Origin: Rachycentron canadum
Lineage: Eukaryota > Chordata > Actinopteri > Carangiformes > Rachycentridae
Assembly (NCBI GenBank): GCA_038496675.1
Contig: CM076663.1
Span: 19,660,738 to 19,724,737 of the forward strand
DNA length: 64,000 bases
Direction of reading: 5' to 3'
Position numbers and translations under genes: made by a program. Below the pieces are notes generated by a model, which ran no database searches, was not told the DNA's origin, and was given only the letters and a program-made list of their open reading frames with translations. This document shows positions 23,291 through 36,454 of this stretch, in pieces. How positions within the stretch are numbered: position 1 is the stretch's first letter; every line of letters begins with the position of its first letter.

Positions 23291-24757
23291 TAAATCTTTA
23301 ACTACAGGAAAATCAATAACCTTATAAAAAAAAAATCTATAGCATAGTGATTAAAATCTGACTTAGTGAGGCAATAACTCCAGACAGGATTTCACTAAAG
23401 TTGGCCCAAAGTGTAATCCAAAAAGCTACTTTACATACAGTAAATCATTCACATTCCCAGCATGCCTCTCCTTCCTCAGGCTCGAGTCTTTAAACTCTTT
23501 CCATTTTCAGCAATTTCACTGACACTGCGAGGTGACATTTTTTCATGAGCATTCAAAGATTTTCTGAGGTACAAGACAACAAATAACATTTTTTTTTTTC
23601 TGCAGTGCTGTTTAATGTTCTGGATGATTACCCCTGTTCCTGCAGTCTGTGCTGATATGTTTAGCCAGTGCATCTATTTTCCCATGCTGAGAGTGTAAAG
23701 ACTTAGAGGGGTTTTGGAGGACTGGATTAACTGAGAGGCAAATGGGCTGTGATGGGATGTGATGAGCCAATGACAACAGCAAGCGACGAGGAGGCAGCGA
23801 CAGTCAGATAGACGCTCCACCGGGACTGTCTGTGCATTAGAGCATCTGTAGTGTTAAAGTGTCCCTCCGTCTGCATAGGTAGATAGTTCTGACAGTAAAG
23901 AACTTTTTTTTTTTTTTTTTTGCCTTTTCACAATGAAAAAGCTTTGTTTTGGATCACTTATTAAGCCCTCAACATATGCATCACCCTGGGGAGACGACAG
24001 ACACCGAATCACATATTAAGGAAAGCATGATGCATACAGACAGGGACAATAGGTTCAGTCCCTGTTGGTTAAAAGTTGGAACAGATAAGATGAAAGATTT
24101 AAGTGGCTTTGTATTTTACATTTGGTGGTAAATACACTAGTTTAAGTATCAAAGAAACATCCTGTCTCATGGGACTGATACACATAAAGGAAGCGCCTGT
24201 AGTTAGCAGTTAGAGGCAAATGGTAGGACAGGAGAGGGATGTTAGAGCGCCACACTGAGGGATCATTGTAAGAGGGGAGCCAGGACCACTCCCACACTGA
24301 ACAGAAAATCTTTGCAACCAGATCCATCATGTTGCAGTTTACCGCCCGCCTCCACTGCTATTGCAGCTAAGGTTCACAAGTACAATACATCAGTGCAGTG
24401 ATACATCTGCGTGGAGTATTACTGTACAGACTGTAATTTACATTCATTTACACCAAATTATAGGTGTGACTGGTTGCCATGCTGCCCTTTTCCCAACCCT
24501 AAGCATGTTTATCTGAACTCCTTTTCCCTCTACGCTGTTTGCAAATCATTCACCACCTCGTGAGAAAATGAATGCTCCACACAGCTTGTCTCATCTGGCT
24601 TTACATTATCATAAAGTGCAAATCAATGAGTTAAGATAGGAAGAGAAAGGCAGTTTGATTTGATAGAGCGATGGGACAGGAATTTGAAGAATATTAGTTA
24701 TATTTGTTTTCACCTTGTGTCTCGAGGGCTGGTGCCTCAATTCTCATCCACCTAAGA
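23291..24757. other. Non-coding DNA with a T18 run
   Basis: A run of 18 T is at 23904-23921. Otherwise no recognisable repeat or exon. Confidence 0.5.
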
Positions 24758-24990
24758 CCAGAATCAGAATCAGAATCTGGTTTATTTTCCTAGTCTTTAA
24801 ACGCACAAGGAACTTGTTTTGGTGATTTGATGCAAAGACAGTAAACATAGGAACAAGGAAAAAGACATACACAAAGATTAAATAAAGTACTGAAGGTGTC
24901 AACTCAAAGTTAAAGTGATAAAGTAAAATATTTAGATTATATAGTCATGTATAGTATCAATATGTGCAAAAGTTCTGCAGCTGTGGGTCG
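24758..24990 (-). mobile_element. LINE 3' end (reverse), AATCAG tail
   Basis: Starts with the short tandem AGAATCAGAATCAGAATC and then GGTTTATTTTCC, ACGCACAAGGAACTTGTTTTGG and AATATGTGCAAAAGTT. I recognise this as the complement of the 3' untranslated end of a common fish non-LTR retrotransposon whose tail is a GATTCT-type tandem. Only the terminal 0.2 kb is present, as expected from 5' truncation during target-primed reverse transcription. Confidence 0.65.
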
Positions 24991-25690
24991 ACAGAAATCT
25001 GCTTGAAGCAAAGGACTCACATGTTCAGATGCAAAACACAGTAAGTGATCAGCGGTTGGTTTGGCTTGGTGTTTGAGTCTGTGACCTGGGGAACTCTCAT
25101 AATGATGTTTTCTTGTTCATTGTTTTATGATTCAATAGCTATGCTTGCTAAATTGTGCCTAATTTCATTTCTTGCAGAGAATTACAAAGACAAAAAGGCC
25201 ATGTTTGTGAATTAATAATGAAGTTCAAGCTAGGAAATTATTAGCTTAGTTAAGCCTTGCTTCCGCCACTGTTTAATAATACACCTACCCACTGCTGTAA
25301 AGCTCAATAACATAGTATTTCATTGGTTAATACAGAAATGTAAAAAAAAATGTGTTATTTAACAGGAAGTTACATACCACAAATATTTCTTGGCATTTAG
25401 TAGCTAGGTGTGTTGTTTTCTTCTGCCAGCTCACGTAGCAACATGGCTGATTTGCGTGTTTGGACTTTGTTGATGATACCCCAAAGGATGCAGATGACCA
25501 CACCGTGAATTACAGCATCATGAGGTGAAACTGAAATCAAGCCAAAGTAAATCTAAGGCAGGAAATGCTGTCTTGGAGAGCAGTGATAGGCTGCCTCCAT
25601 CTGGGAGTCCTGAACGCCACAGGGCAGAGCCTGGCGGAGCCAAAAAGAAGTCAAGGCGGGTTGACACCCTGTCATCTGAATTTCTTTAGA
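24991..25690. other. Non-coding DNA, nothing recognised
   Basis: AT-rich; it may include more decayed LINE sequence at its left side. Confidence 0.4.
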
Positions 25691-27160
25691 TCAAGGTTCT
25701 TCTCATGAATTTCCAATCTGGCAACAGCACACCAGCCCCAGTAGATAATGCTGCCACTCCAGACTCTTTCTACCTTTTCTTGCACTACTTCCTGTATTTT
25801 ATTTCTTTTTACTTGGGTCTGGATGAAACAGCTGTCACAACTGCAAGTGCTTTCTTAAGGCAGACACCTCAGCCTTTGATCTTTGCTTTATCTCTTTCAA
25901 AGCATATATTGAGAAGCTCCGGAAGTCTGATAATGACCTACAGTTTCTCTAAAAATCAAAGAAGTAACAGCACATATCTGACTACAACACAAAACGTTAA
26001 TAACTATGGGCTTAATGAAACCTTTAATTGCCATAGTTTCCCCAGATTAGTCCTTGAAGACTGACACTCTCTGTCCCACCCCCAATATTTCATAAAACAT
26101 GACCTTCTTTGCTGGATTTAATACTTATGGTCTGTGCCAGATGCTCCAGGAGTCAGGTACGAACAACTCTGACTGTTAGTGAGGTCTCACTGCAAACTTT
26201 TAGAGCACTATCAAATATGACAGCCACATTTTTAGCTTGTGCTCTGAGGTTTGCAGAAATGCAATCCAGGTTTTCATACTTGTATGTCCTGTAGAAATTT
26301 GGCTCAGGATGATGAGTTTCATTGAAGGGATGAATACTTATTTCATGTCTGTTCTTTTTCCTTGTTGAAACACATGTAGAGGAAAAAGTAAGGGATCTAA
26401 AAGTGAGCCCTGGGGAATCCCATATGGAGTGAAAGCTGTAATGGGATATATATTAACTACAGTGACATCTGTTTGCAATTCACTGCATATCCAACTATTT
26501 CTTAAAAACAGTGACAATCAATACTATTAAAGGTTGTATATATATTTAAGGGCACCGGAATCATTGGTGATCACCAACATTTGATGCATGGAGGTGGTTT
26601 ACTTTTTTAACACTGGCATGCCTTGTATAAAAGCCAGGCTGAAAACAAACACCAAAAACATTATTTTGACTTAAAAATTGCATTTCTGGTGAAGAGACTT
26701 TTTTTGCAAACCTTTGGGATATCTTCTAAAATGATTGTGAATACTGTATTCCTGAAGTATTTCTTTGTTGTTTGTGTCTATTTTTCTTTTTGCCATCATT
26801 TTTTTTTTTCTGCCTGGCAGCAATAGGCAGGTTGTTGGTGGTAACACGGATCCATTTTGCTCCTTCTCCTCCATTAAGCCCCATCATACCACTCTTAACC
26901 CCACAGTCTACCGTCACACTGTTGCTGACTGGAAGGATCCTCTCCCAGACCACACTCTAGCATTTTGTCAAATTACGTTTCCTGCAGGATAATACTCCAC
27001 CATGTCAGAGTGATTCCAGAAAGAGGACAGTGACTTTACCATCACTGATTTTTGAGGACAGGATGCTCGCCGCCTGGACATGCTGCCAAAAAAGAAAAAA
27101 TTCTGCAGGACCTGAGTGACATTATCACACCAGTGTGTATGAATCAGAACATTTCTAAAC
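25691..27160. other. Probable old repeat, unclassified
   Basis: A 119-codon plus frame (25705-26064) and several short ones lie here without family resemblance. The phrase AGTGAGCCCTGGGGAATCCC at about 26400 resembles the CCAAGCCCTGGGGCAGCCC block at 16.3 kb, which hints at a related decayed repeat. A T10 run is at about 26800. Boundaries cannot be set from the sequence. Confidence 0.25.
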
Positions 27161-28259
27161 CCTTTATGAACCAAGGCCTAAAATGAAGATGCAGGAATAA
27201 AACCTCCAACTGCCGCTAGATTTACCTCAGTAAAGTAGACACAGGCACTTGCATTGTCTGTGCACCGGTGAGTCCTGTCTTCATGCATTTGTCAGCCTGT
27301 CCATATGTGTAAAAGGTGAGGCAAGTACCCACTTCAAAGACCCTTACAAGCCTGTAATTTCTCATTGATAAGAGACACTGTCTTTTTTATATATATATTC
27401 TTTATCTTTTTTCATGTTCTGATTGAATGTTAATGTTAACATAGAACACCTAACAGAAGTCAGGTAACACCTACTACAATGACACCTTTGATATGAGATT
27501 TATACTTTAATGCACCAGGACCTTAAAAAAACACTTCAGATGAAAGAGAGGTAACAATAAGACATTAAAGAAGTTCTCCAGGGGAATTGTGGCTTGAAAA
27601 GGAAGGATATGTTAACAGTGCTTGCCTGAAATGGTTATTGATTTTATGCTCATGTGAAATAAGTACAGACTCTTTTAATAATTTCAATGCACAACCCCGA
27701 GATTTAATCTGGTCAACAGGCAAAACAATCAATATGTTTTCATCTCTGTCAGCTCGTGGCTGTTTAACGCCTGCTCTCGTTTGCAGTGTTCTTCATCCCA
27801 GCTAAGCCCATATCTTAGGAGATTTTCTCTGCTTCCGTCTGTATTAGGGTTTTCATCACTTTTTCTGACACACAGCTTGAGTCAGTGTGCGTGTGTCCTG
27901 GGATTCTATCCTTCTGGGGACCAGTGTCTCCTGTGGAAAGATGGAGTAACATCTCTGCAGGAGTTAGTGCTATTATCAGATTCAGTATTACTGGAATTAA
28001 GTTTGGCTTCTATTATTTTAATGGGTAAAATGTAATAAGAATATCTAAGTGATTTGGTAGATTAGCTCACTGACAAGAATGTACAGCTAGACACCATTAT
28101 GAATGTGACTCCCACAGAAACAGAAAGCTAACACTGAACACTGGTCTAACTTATTTTACAGTTTAAGAACATCAGGAGAGCAGCAGCAACCGAAGATGTC
28201 TGTGTCAGACTGTACTTTGGCCCAGAACAGGATATCCTGATCTCTGCTGGCCAGATTGC
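27161..28259. other. Non-coding DNA, nothing recognised
   Basis: A short TATATATAT stretch is near 27392. Frames at 27587-28035 are chance length. Confidence 0.5.
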
Positions 28260-28680
28260 ACTGGGGAGAGATATTTTTGAGGCGATTTATATTCAAAGGG
28301 GTCCACTTAGACAGCGTATTCTCAAGCAAAGGTCCAGAACATTGGGACTAACATTGGAGCAATTCCCTCTCTATTCCTTGTACGTACATTGATAACTGTA
28401 TGTTCTTTGGTCACTTCAAGGGCAATAATGGCTGTAATAAGCAATAACTACATTACAGAGAGCTTTGAAAAATTATAATAAAGTGCTTATTTGCCATTTT
28501 TATATCTCAGTAGTTGAGCAGCTTTAACACGTCCTCCTCTCTATCTTTCCCTTTTCTATTCCACTTTCTCCAACGAGGCATATTTCTCTGATGTCTGCTC
28601 TCCCCCCTGTGTGTGCATGTGTGTGTGTGTGTATGTGCGTGTCTCACTGACTTGAGTCCAAGTGTCAACGCACCATGACG
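28260..28680 (+). repeat. Family-3 dispersed repeat, copy a
   Basis: Shares with 43.95-44.39 kb, in the same order, the blocks GCAAAGGTCCAGAACATTGGG, ATGTTCTTTGGTCA, TTCAAGGGCAATAA, AGAGAGCTTT, AAAATTATAA, CAGCTTTAAC, CGTCCT and CCACTTTCTCCA, ending near a GAGTCCA motif. A GT-rich microsatellite at 28609-28642 interrupts the right part. There is no coding capacity, and I do not recognise the family. Confidence 0.7.
28609..28642. repeat. Imperfect GT microsatellite
   Basis: GT units interrupted by CA, A and C (GTGTGTGCATGTGTGTGTGT and onward). Confidence 0.9.
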
Positions 28681-29008
28681 TCACCCCCATAAGTTTGTGA
28701 GCTGCTATTTTGAAGCCTCCAATTTCTAATTTGGCCGTTGCTATTTTATTTTTTTCCCATAGACTTCAATACAGTCTGACTTCTTTTTACAACCAGTGGA
28801 GTCGCCCCCTGATGGTCACTAGAGAGAATGAAGGTTTAAGGCTCTTCAGCACTGGCTTCACTTTTCACTCCCGGAGTCAAGGCCCACTTTTATAAATAGT
28901 CTATGAATAAGTCGCATTGGCTGAGTAGCGTCATGTAAAGTTAAGAAAAGCTGTGCTGGTTAAAATAGAAACACTCTGTCAACATTTGATCATTTAATTC
29001 TCAATAAT
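28665..29008 (+). mobile_element. Family-2 dispersed repeat, copy b
   Basis: The fullest copy: CACCATGACGTCACCCCCAT, GAGCTGCTATTTTGAAGCC, TTTGGCCGTTGC, CCCATAGACTTCAATACAG, AACCAGTGGAGTCGCCCCCT, GGTTTAAGGCTCTTCAGCAC, then CCACTTTTATAAATAGTCTATG. These are blocks I recall from a very common fish repeat. The extension 28935-29008 is shared with copy a, so both copies carry the same longer unit. Confidence 0.75.
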
Positions 29009-31658
29009 TCATCCTGATCCAGATATGCTGATGCCTCCATCTGCTCAGAATCTCCCATTGACCAGCACTTTACTCCACGACAACATATCTTTAAAACTGA
29101 CAGCCAGACTTCAGTGAATTTTCACAGCCTCCAGAGGATAAATAATAATTATTTGAACGATTTAATGGTCTCTGATCCCTATAGTGTCACAACTATCCAC
29201 ACGCTGCTTTAATAAATAAGTGGACTGTCATGACGTCTGCTGAATTAATTTATGACTCTTCCATAAAAAACCTGTAATTCCATGACCTGTTTTCTTTCAT
29301 TCATTCCATTTCATGTTTCATCCCATATCGAATAAAACAAACAATTAATTGTAATTTAAATGTGTTTTTATGGGTCTAATATGGTGTAATGTATATTGCA
29401 TGCAAATATACTGTGTATCTGCAAGAGATAATCTATATGTATAAATACTTGATTTATATATATATCAAGTTAAACATTAAACAACTTTTTGTAACTATGT
29501 TAGACATTTCTAGTAGCCAATTATCACCCCAGACAAACTGTGACTCAGCTAACATATTCATATTTTGTTATGTCAACAAACACAATGAACGTTACTCATA
29601 GTTTTTCCTAAAAACACTGTAGGCTTCGGCAAATCTGGGCAGGATCCAGCTCACCAATGCAAAACGGAGCAGTCAGATAAACACAGTTAACACTGTCCTG
29701 TGATGGGTCCATGCAGGGGCAACGCGCACAGCAGTCGGGGCAGAACTGAAAGGTCAGCAGCCCACACAGCGCCAAGTTAACACTGCAGAGCTGACCAGTG
29801 CCAGTGGACCCGTGTCCTGCCCCAAATGGACAAGAACAGACCTGTTTAGCTGGATCTCTGTCATGCGGCAGCAGCTGACACACATGCACACACTTGTGGG
29901 GGAAAAAATGTTACCATGGTTACAAAGGTATTTGTGCAGACATGTCTCTTTACACAGAGCGCATACTGAGCCAGACACTTTGCTCCCGCCTGTCCTCGCA
30001 ATTGTGAAGGAGAGATGGAGTCGTGATGGATGGACAGGCCTCTGCAGTGACTCAGGAGACAAGTGACTTCGATGGCCACAGCCTCCTGACAGATGTTAGC
30101 GTAGCTGCAGTTTCATGTCTGATAGACCTCCACTTGCACACTGGTAACTTGGCCAGTTGTCAGTATAGGTTATTAATCTATTATGACCTCCTTCACCTGC
30201 CCACCTGCCACCACCCACCAACTTCTCTTCAATGCAGCCTGTTTGTCAGTCGCTAAATCAAATTACTTCTGAATAACTGATGGTGTGTCCAGATCCATCG
30301 CTCCGATAGCTGCAACCATGCTCCTAATCCCCCCTGCTGTTGGCTCAGCGGAAAACTGAGGGGATATTTAAATCGATGACAGCTCATATTGGTTCTGACA
30401 GTCTTGGCTTTTGTTAGGTGGGGCAAGATGACAACTCCTTATCGACCGCAGGGTGTTCTGGGATGCACTGAAATGGTGCTTCTTTTCAGACGGCATGTGC
30501 TTCCTCCCTGCTGGGAGGCCAACACACTACACAGACTCTGACAGAAAACCAAGCTGCTCTTGACAGACTTTCTACCCAAACTACTAATTTCCACAGCAAA
30601 TTATGCAGATTTTCAAGCATTTGCCTGTGGAAAAAAAATAAATAAACATGCTATAAAAGTAATTTAAGAGGATGTCATTGTGAGAGGAAAATCTGGGAAT
30701 CGAATGTTAAGTATAGTTATACTAGGGCTCAGTAGTACTAATTATCAAGGGTCAGCTCGGTTAAGCAGGCCTCCTGCACCACTCAGTGCCTGTCTCCTTC
30801 CAGACATATGCATAATGAAGACACTGCTGCAGCATCGAGCATGAAGCACTTTGTTTTGCTCAGTTCAGCCTCTCAGTTTTGACTCCACCACCGATCTCCG
30901 CCTCCTTAACATGTCCTCTTTCAGATGTACAGTTTGTAACACTGTCACTCTGCTAGTTCCCCTTCAAATGTTTGCTTTGTCCCAGGAGTTCTCCATCCCG
31001 GCATCCCTGTCCCCAGCTGCCTCATTAATGAACTGTAAATACTCTTTGCTATGCAGCGAAATTGATTGACTGGTGGGCCGACAACACTGGGAGGCTGGGA
31101 GGGAAAGTGGGATAACGAGATGTATGCGCTGGGAAACATTTTTTTGTGTGTGGGTTTAATTTACAACCCTCTTTGCAGTGCGGAACACAGAGATCATGAA
31201 CATAAATATCTCTGTCCTCAGCGTCAGTACATTTAACATAGACAGTGTAGAGTAACCTGTCTAAGCATGTTTGTTTGGTATTAGCTTTCCTCCGTCGCCT
31301 TGTCCCTGCACACTCAGACTGCAAATCCAATTAATCGAACAAAAAACTAGCATTTGCATACCTCTGACAGCGTGTCATATTTACCATGGGCAGACAGTCT
31401 GACGCGTGATGTCTCCATAGCTAAGTCAAGGCCAGCCAAGTCCCTGTCAGGGCTCCAAAAGAAAGGAATGCATATATTATTAGCTCCATGAAGCATTGTG
31501 CTTAAAAGAAAACCTGAAGAGGATCACCCTGAGGGAATATATCCCCACTGGTCCCTCTCTTTAACATGAATTCATGTGTTAATGAATAGGAAACGTTGCT
31601 ATTTCCACAGGGGAATCTGCCACTGTATATTAATCCTGTGTGATACTTGATCTCTTAT
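29009..31658. other. Non-coding DNA, nothing firm recognised
   Basis: Includes the fold-back ACTTGAT...ATCAAGT around an AT core at 29447-29470. Overlapping frames at 29608-30079 on both strands have raised GC (about 29700-30060) but no domain resemblance and no consistent splice sites. A 14-bp palindrome ACATGAATTCATGT is at 31564-31577. Confidence 0.45.
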
Positions 31659-32093
31659 TTAAAGGTCCTACATATTACACTGCTTATTTTGATGTCCATA
31701 AGAAGATACATACAAAAACCATGAATCAATGTAGTTTTACATCTCCTCTCTAAGGCTTCACTCTGGAGAAGAGAGGCTCTTCTTCTCTGGGACTGTTTTC
31801 TGTGTAATCAAATAAAAACATAGTAGATTTCAGGTAAACACCTAGAGAACCCAAATCTTGCAAGTCCTATGTGGGTGGGACTTGGGGCAGGACTGAGGGC
31901 AGTGACTGCTTTGTTGTGACCTCACAAAGTTCCAGAAGTCCTGACGGCTGGTTTTAAGGCTCAATTTCTGAAAACAAGGTGTGAGCATTTCTCTGTGGAC
32001 TGAGACCTTTGATACTTTCACTGTTTTGACATAGAACCAGGACCTGATTTACAATCAAAAGACATGTGCATCTACCATGATATAATAAATTAA
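31659..32093 (-). mobile_element. TTAA-flanked MITE, family 1, copy B
   Basis: Reverse orientation. Left end TTAAAGGTCCTACATATTAC at 31659; the right end is decayed and finishes at a TTAA at 32090-32093. Interior blocks are the complements of those in copy A: GACTGCTTTGTTGTGACCTCAC, CCTGACGGCTGGTTTTAAGG, TTCTCTGTGGACTGAGACC and TTGATACTTTCAC. Confidence 0.8.
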
Positions 32094-32854
32094 ATTTGAA
32101 CAGTTTTTCCACAGATCCAGAGATTCTATCTTCAATGCCAAGGTCTTACATCTCCCTTGCTCTTAGGATACAAGCACACTTACATGTGAATGGCTGATAC
32201 AGCTGAAACACTTTGTGAAGACTTGTAGTGTTATGTTTAAGGACTGGAACTAATGCTTGCTTTCATAAATGATAAATCAACCAAATTACATCTTGATTAA
32301 TAATTTTATCAATAAACTGTCAGAGAATTGTGAAAAAAAATTTGGTTGTTTTGTTCAAAACACAAATATATGGTAACTAGAAACATGCAGACCTTCAAAA
32401 ACCTCAAAGACAAAAAATCACAATTTATAGTGATCTGCCCTCAAATTTTAATGGGCTCATCCCTGGCTCATACTTCATCCCTCAACCAAATTTAGTGCAA
32501 ATTATTTCACGGTGTACAATTCTGCATCTGACAAATAAAGCAACATCGCGAGAGACAAAATGGAGGAGGTAACAAGTCCTCACATCAAGGTGCCTGAAAC
32601 AATTCGATCTTAAGCAGCTTAAGGCTAGCAGAAAGGAGAGAGTGGAAATGTGTTGTTTACATGATTGTTAGTAAAAAAAAACCTCTTCCTTTCCTGAGAA
32701 AGACTATTAGATGCTGCAGAAAAACAACCCTGAGTTAAAACTGTTTGTCAAACTGTTCCACATTGACTAAAGTCACCCCAAATTGATAAAAGTAGAATGA
32801 ATATTGCTTTGTGTGCTGCTGAAGTTTGAAATTCGGCTGCCAGCCATGTTGGTT
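32094..32854. other. Non-coding DNA, nothing recognised
   Basis: AT-rich spacer between two dispersed repeats. Confidence 0.5.
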
Positions 32855-33240
32855 TTTTGAAACCAGAAGAAACCATATTTGGGGGAGAAGGTGGAGCTGA
32901 GGAGGAGAGAGGGGTGGATCTGACCTCTGTACTCTATCCTGATTGTCAGGCAGGTCACACAGAAGCGACACCCTAATTCATACCCTGCTTTATGGTCTAT
33001 TTTCCTCGAAATGGAACCATCATTTAAAAAATTTGTGTTGTATTGTATTGAAGAAGACTGGAAACTAGAGACTGAGACCATAAACTCATAAAACATTTAC
33101 TGAGCTAATAAATCAGGTGAAAAATAGGGCCATTTTCCCCTAGACTTCAATGGTGATTAGACAGAAGCAAGTTTAAGGCTCTTCAGCATTGGCTTCACTT
33201 TACAGCCCTGGAGTCTACATCTATTTTTATATATATATAA
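32855..33240 (+). mobile_element. Family-2 related repeat, copy c
   Basis: Shares with 54.80-55.25 kb (opposite orientation) GAAACCAGAAGAAACCATATTT, GGAGAAGGTGGAGCTGAGGAGG, CTATCCTGATTG, TTTATGGTCTATTTTCC, ACTAGAGACTGAGACCATAAACTC and TTTACTGAGCTAATAAATCA. It then has the CCCCTAGACTTCAATGG and GGTTTAAGGCTCTTCAGCATTGG-like core of family 2. It has no coding capacity; the 107-codon reverse frame is a by-product. Confidence 0.75.
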
Positions 33241-33889
33241 ATTAATGATGAAGTTGCTCCCTGCCTGCTGGATGTGTGAATAGATAAATGTTTGCTAACA
33301 CTGGCCATATCAGCTGCAATATGCTAATAGATAGACACTGTGTTTACGGCTTTCTGCTGCTCATAAGTAGCCAGCAAAAGAATTAACACAGCTTTAAGAT
33401 CTGTGATTTGTACCAAGAAACAGTGATAGCTTACTTATCTTGAATATTTGAATTTTTTTCAAGAACCAGATATTAGTTACTTATTTTCTGTCCAACTGTC
33501 AGTCACAGAAAATGAACGTCTAGAATACTGGACACTTGACTTAACTTCAGCATACAAACTGTAAATCTGGGATTTTGTGATTTTTACACACTCTCTAGCA
33601 ATAAGAGAGAGAGACCAATGCTGACATCGCCCTCAGCCAATCCACTAATGGGTAAAAAAGCTGCTAGACTGTAACATTGTCCGGCTTTTAATAGCTCTTA
33701 TAAACAAATGAGCTTTAACTCTAATGACAGTGACACTCAGGCATTGTCAAAATGTTATATGAGCTAATGTTGTGTTGGAAAGGTTAGCAGCAGGATTCTT
33801 TAGCTTTAACTCACAAAGAGATTGATCCAAATGAGCTGAAACATGTTAACTTCATTGGGCAACTAATGGACTCCAACAGAAGCGAGATA
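33241..33889. other. Non-coding DNA, nothing recognised
   Basis: AT-rich. No repeat identified. Confidence 0.5.
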
Positions 33890-34080
33890 CAGAGGTATTA
33901 GTTTGCATTAATGGTCATTTTAATCGCTGCCTGCCGAGGCATTGCACCATTGTTAAATGGTGCCGTGGCACTGTTCTGTGCTGCAATTAATGTCTTTTAT
34001 AAGTTTACTGCCTCTTCCCATTGCTGCAGTTTTTATTCCTTGGCATGTGCTCTAATCCACCAGCTGTAGCATGTCATCCC
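33890..34080. promoter_or_regulatory. Candidate conserved non-coding block
   Basis: Low-AT, homopolymer-free stretch with several homeodomain-like cores (GCATTAATGGTC, GCAATTAATGTC), a fold-back GCACCATT-GTTA-AATGGTGC and paired CTGCAG-type motifs. The look is that of a vertebrate conserved element; conservation itself is not visible here. Confidence 0.2.
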
Positions 34081-36454
34081 TGTGGAAACATACACAGCCT
34101 CAGTTGCACTCACTGTGTTTGCAAAGGACTATCTTTCATCACAGAACATATTAAAAATACAGAGGAGGAAGAGCGTAATAATTGAATCCAACTTCAGAGG
34201 TTTTAGCCTGCTACATCTGCAGGATTTACAGGACCGCTCAGGTTGTTTCCACAGAGCTTTCCATGGTTTAAATAAAACACGCTTTGTTTCAGACTTCATT
34301 ACAGCGTGCCAGAGCCAGAGACAGTGACAATAGTGGCTAATAATGTGAAATGGGAATGTTAAGTGTAAAATAGTTGGAGAAGCAGTTCCGATGTGCGTGA
34401 GTCTGAAAACACAGTACAAGCTGCGAGTGAAGGCAGTGGGGAAAACCTCAGTGAGATAAAGTTTCAGCACGCTCTCAGCCTCACTAACAGATCTGCCACC
34501 AAACTGCACGTTGGAAAAAGGGAGTGAAGGAGTGAAGGAGGCACTTTGGTTCTTGTTCTTGTAGTATCAGACAGAACACATGCCCGCCTGCGTGAGCTGC
34601 TTTTTTTTTTTTATGTAAAACAGGAAGAGCAACATTAATTCATCCTCTTCTTAAGCTTCCCCAAAAACTTCACTTAGTCTGCAGTTTTATAGAGTAATTC
34701 AAAATTTAGAGGCGGATTACAGGTTTATTTTCTATTTTAACAAAAGCAACGTACTCTTCTATACAAGTTGGCAGCGCACACAGATGTGCTCTCCTTTACG
34801 ATGCTCATAATGTGTGTGTTTTTGTTTTTGTTTTTATTTTTTTGCAGAGATCTTCTTATCGTGGGATTACAGCGTAACCAGGCTGTTAAAAGTAAATTCC
34901 TGCACTCACGCAGCATATCACAGGAGACAGCCAGGACTGTTGTGTTCTGTTCATAACAGAGACGTGGATATACACACTTATCCCTGATGTAGCCACTGAG
35001 GTAGCAGGCGACACTTTGCTGGGATACAAACAAAAGACTCCAGTAAGAGTAAGGGTGGGTGGATACAAATTTATGCACAAAACAGCTGGTGGACTAATAT
35101 CAAAGCCATACATAGACACTGTGCTTCTGATTTTGGGTATATGGCAGTGAAATTCAGGCCCATTCAAAGGCACATTCATCCAAAATGGAACATATCCAAT
35201 GTACCAGGGGGGAAATGCCAGAGAGCAACTTTGATTAGAGACAGGAAGCTGTTATCAGGTGACCACAGTTCCTCTCCTAACTCACACAACGACACCTGAA
35301 CTAAATCCATTAGATGATAAAGACCGTGAGATGTGGTTGAAAATCAAAAAAAGCGATAAGTGGGATTTGGATTTGGTCACACACAACAAGTAGGGCTGAT
35401 TATAAATAACATCATTAATAGACTACAGTGTCTCATAAGGACAAAGCACATACCACAGAGGAAGAAGAAACTGGTGGGAGTGATGGGCTCAGTTTGAATA
35501 GACAGTAACATACAGAGAGACTTATTCAAATGTCCAATTGAATATGTGTTTATTATGTACTCATCTTTAACTTCAGACAAACCAACAGCAACAAATATTA
35601 CTGTTTCAATTCTGAGACCAAATGTTTTCATCCAAAAGGAATTTCATGAGACCATTCTCCATGGGGTCATGGTGCACACTGTCAGATAGACTGACCGCAC
35701 GCTCTGAAAATTAATACAAATTGTGTAACGTTGCTGCTTATACAAAGCAAAGCCACCTCTCACCTTTTACAGTTGTATGTGTTTTAATAGTGTTGCATTT
35801 CTGGATCTGAAGCATGTTTCCTTCACTGTTTGTGCTTTGCATTAGAGCCTTATAATTCCTCCACAGTCAGCAACCAAAGAAACCTGGAAATGTGACTCAA
35901 TGTACAGATTTATCTGTGTCTGAAAAAGCCTGTAATATATAGGATGCAAAGCAAATCAAGCCAGTGGTGTTAGTATTTCATGTAAAACTTATATGATTAC
36001 ATTTTCACTGTTTTATTCAACAACCATGTCCAATTTGAAGCAAACTTTATGGCAGTTGAACTCCATTACACGAAAGGTGACTGGAGTTTTAGTAGAAGGT
36101 TAAAAATGCGTGGGGGTTTGAATTTGTGTTTATAATTCTGGGGAGAAGGATTATTGCTCCAGATCATTTCCCTTTTTGGGACACTATTGTAGTTGGAACA
36201 ATAATTCTGGATGGTGGAGTAATACCACTGTGGCAGGAATCATTGGACATGTGCCCATGCCGGCACCCAGACTGTCCTTGCATACAGTACAAGACATGAC
36301 AATCTAGTAAAATCCTTTCAAACTAATTGCAAAATAGCTTGAATGTCTGGCCCCAATTGCCAGGATGGTACTAGACTGTTGTCTGATCTCCCACCGACGT
36401 TCGGCTTAGTTTGGGAACCAAAACTATTTGGTTGTTGGAAGAAATTGAAAACAA
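34081..36454. other. Non-coding DNA, nothing recognised
   Basis: Several frames up to 126 codons (34129-34509) show no family. A GTTTTTGTTTTT run and TTTTTTTGCAG occur near 34820-34848, which resembles a splice acceptor, but no exon-like sequence with a donor follows. Confidence 0.45.

Noticed and set aside
31564..31577. 14-bp palindrome ACATGAATTCATGT
   Set aside because: A single short palindrome is expected by chance at this AT content.
34820..34960. Acceptor-like TTTTTTTGCAG followed by an open frame
   Set aside because: No protein similarity and no donor with consistent phase; T-rich tracts make such acceptors common.
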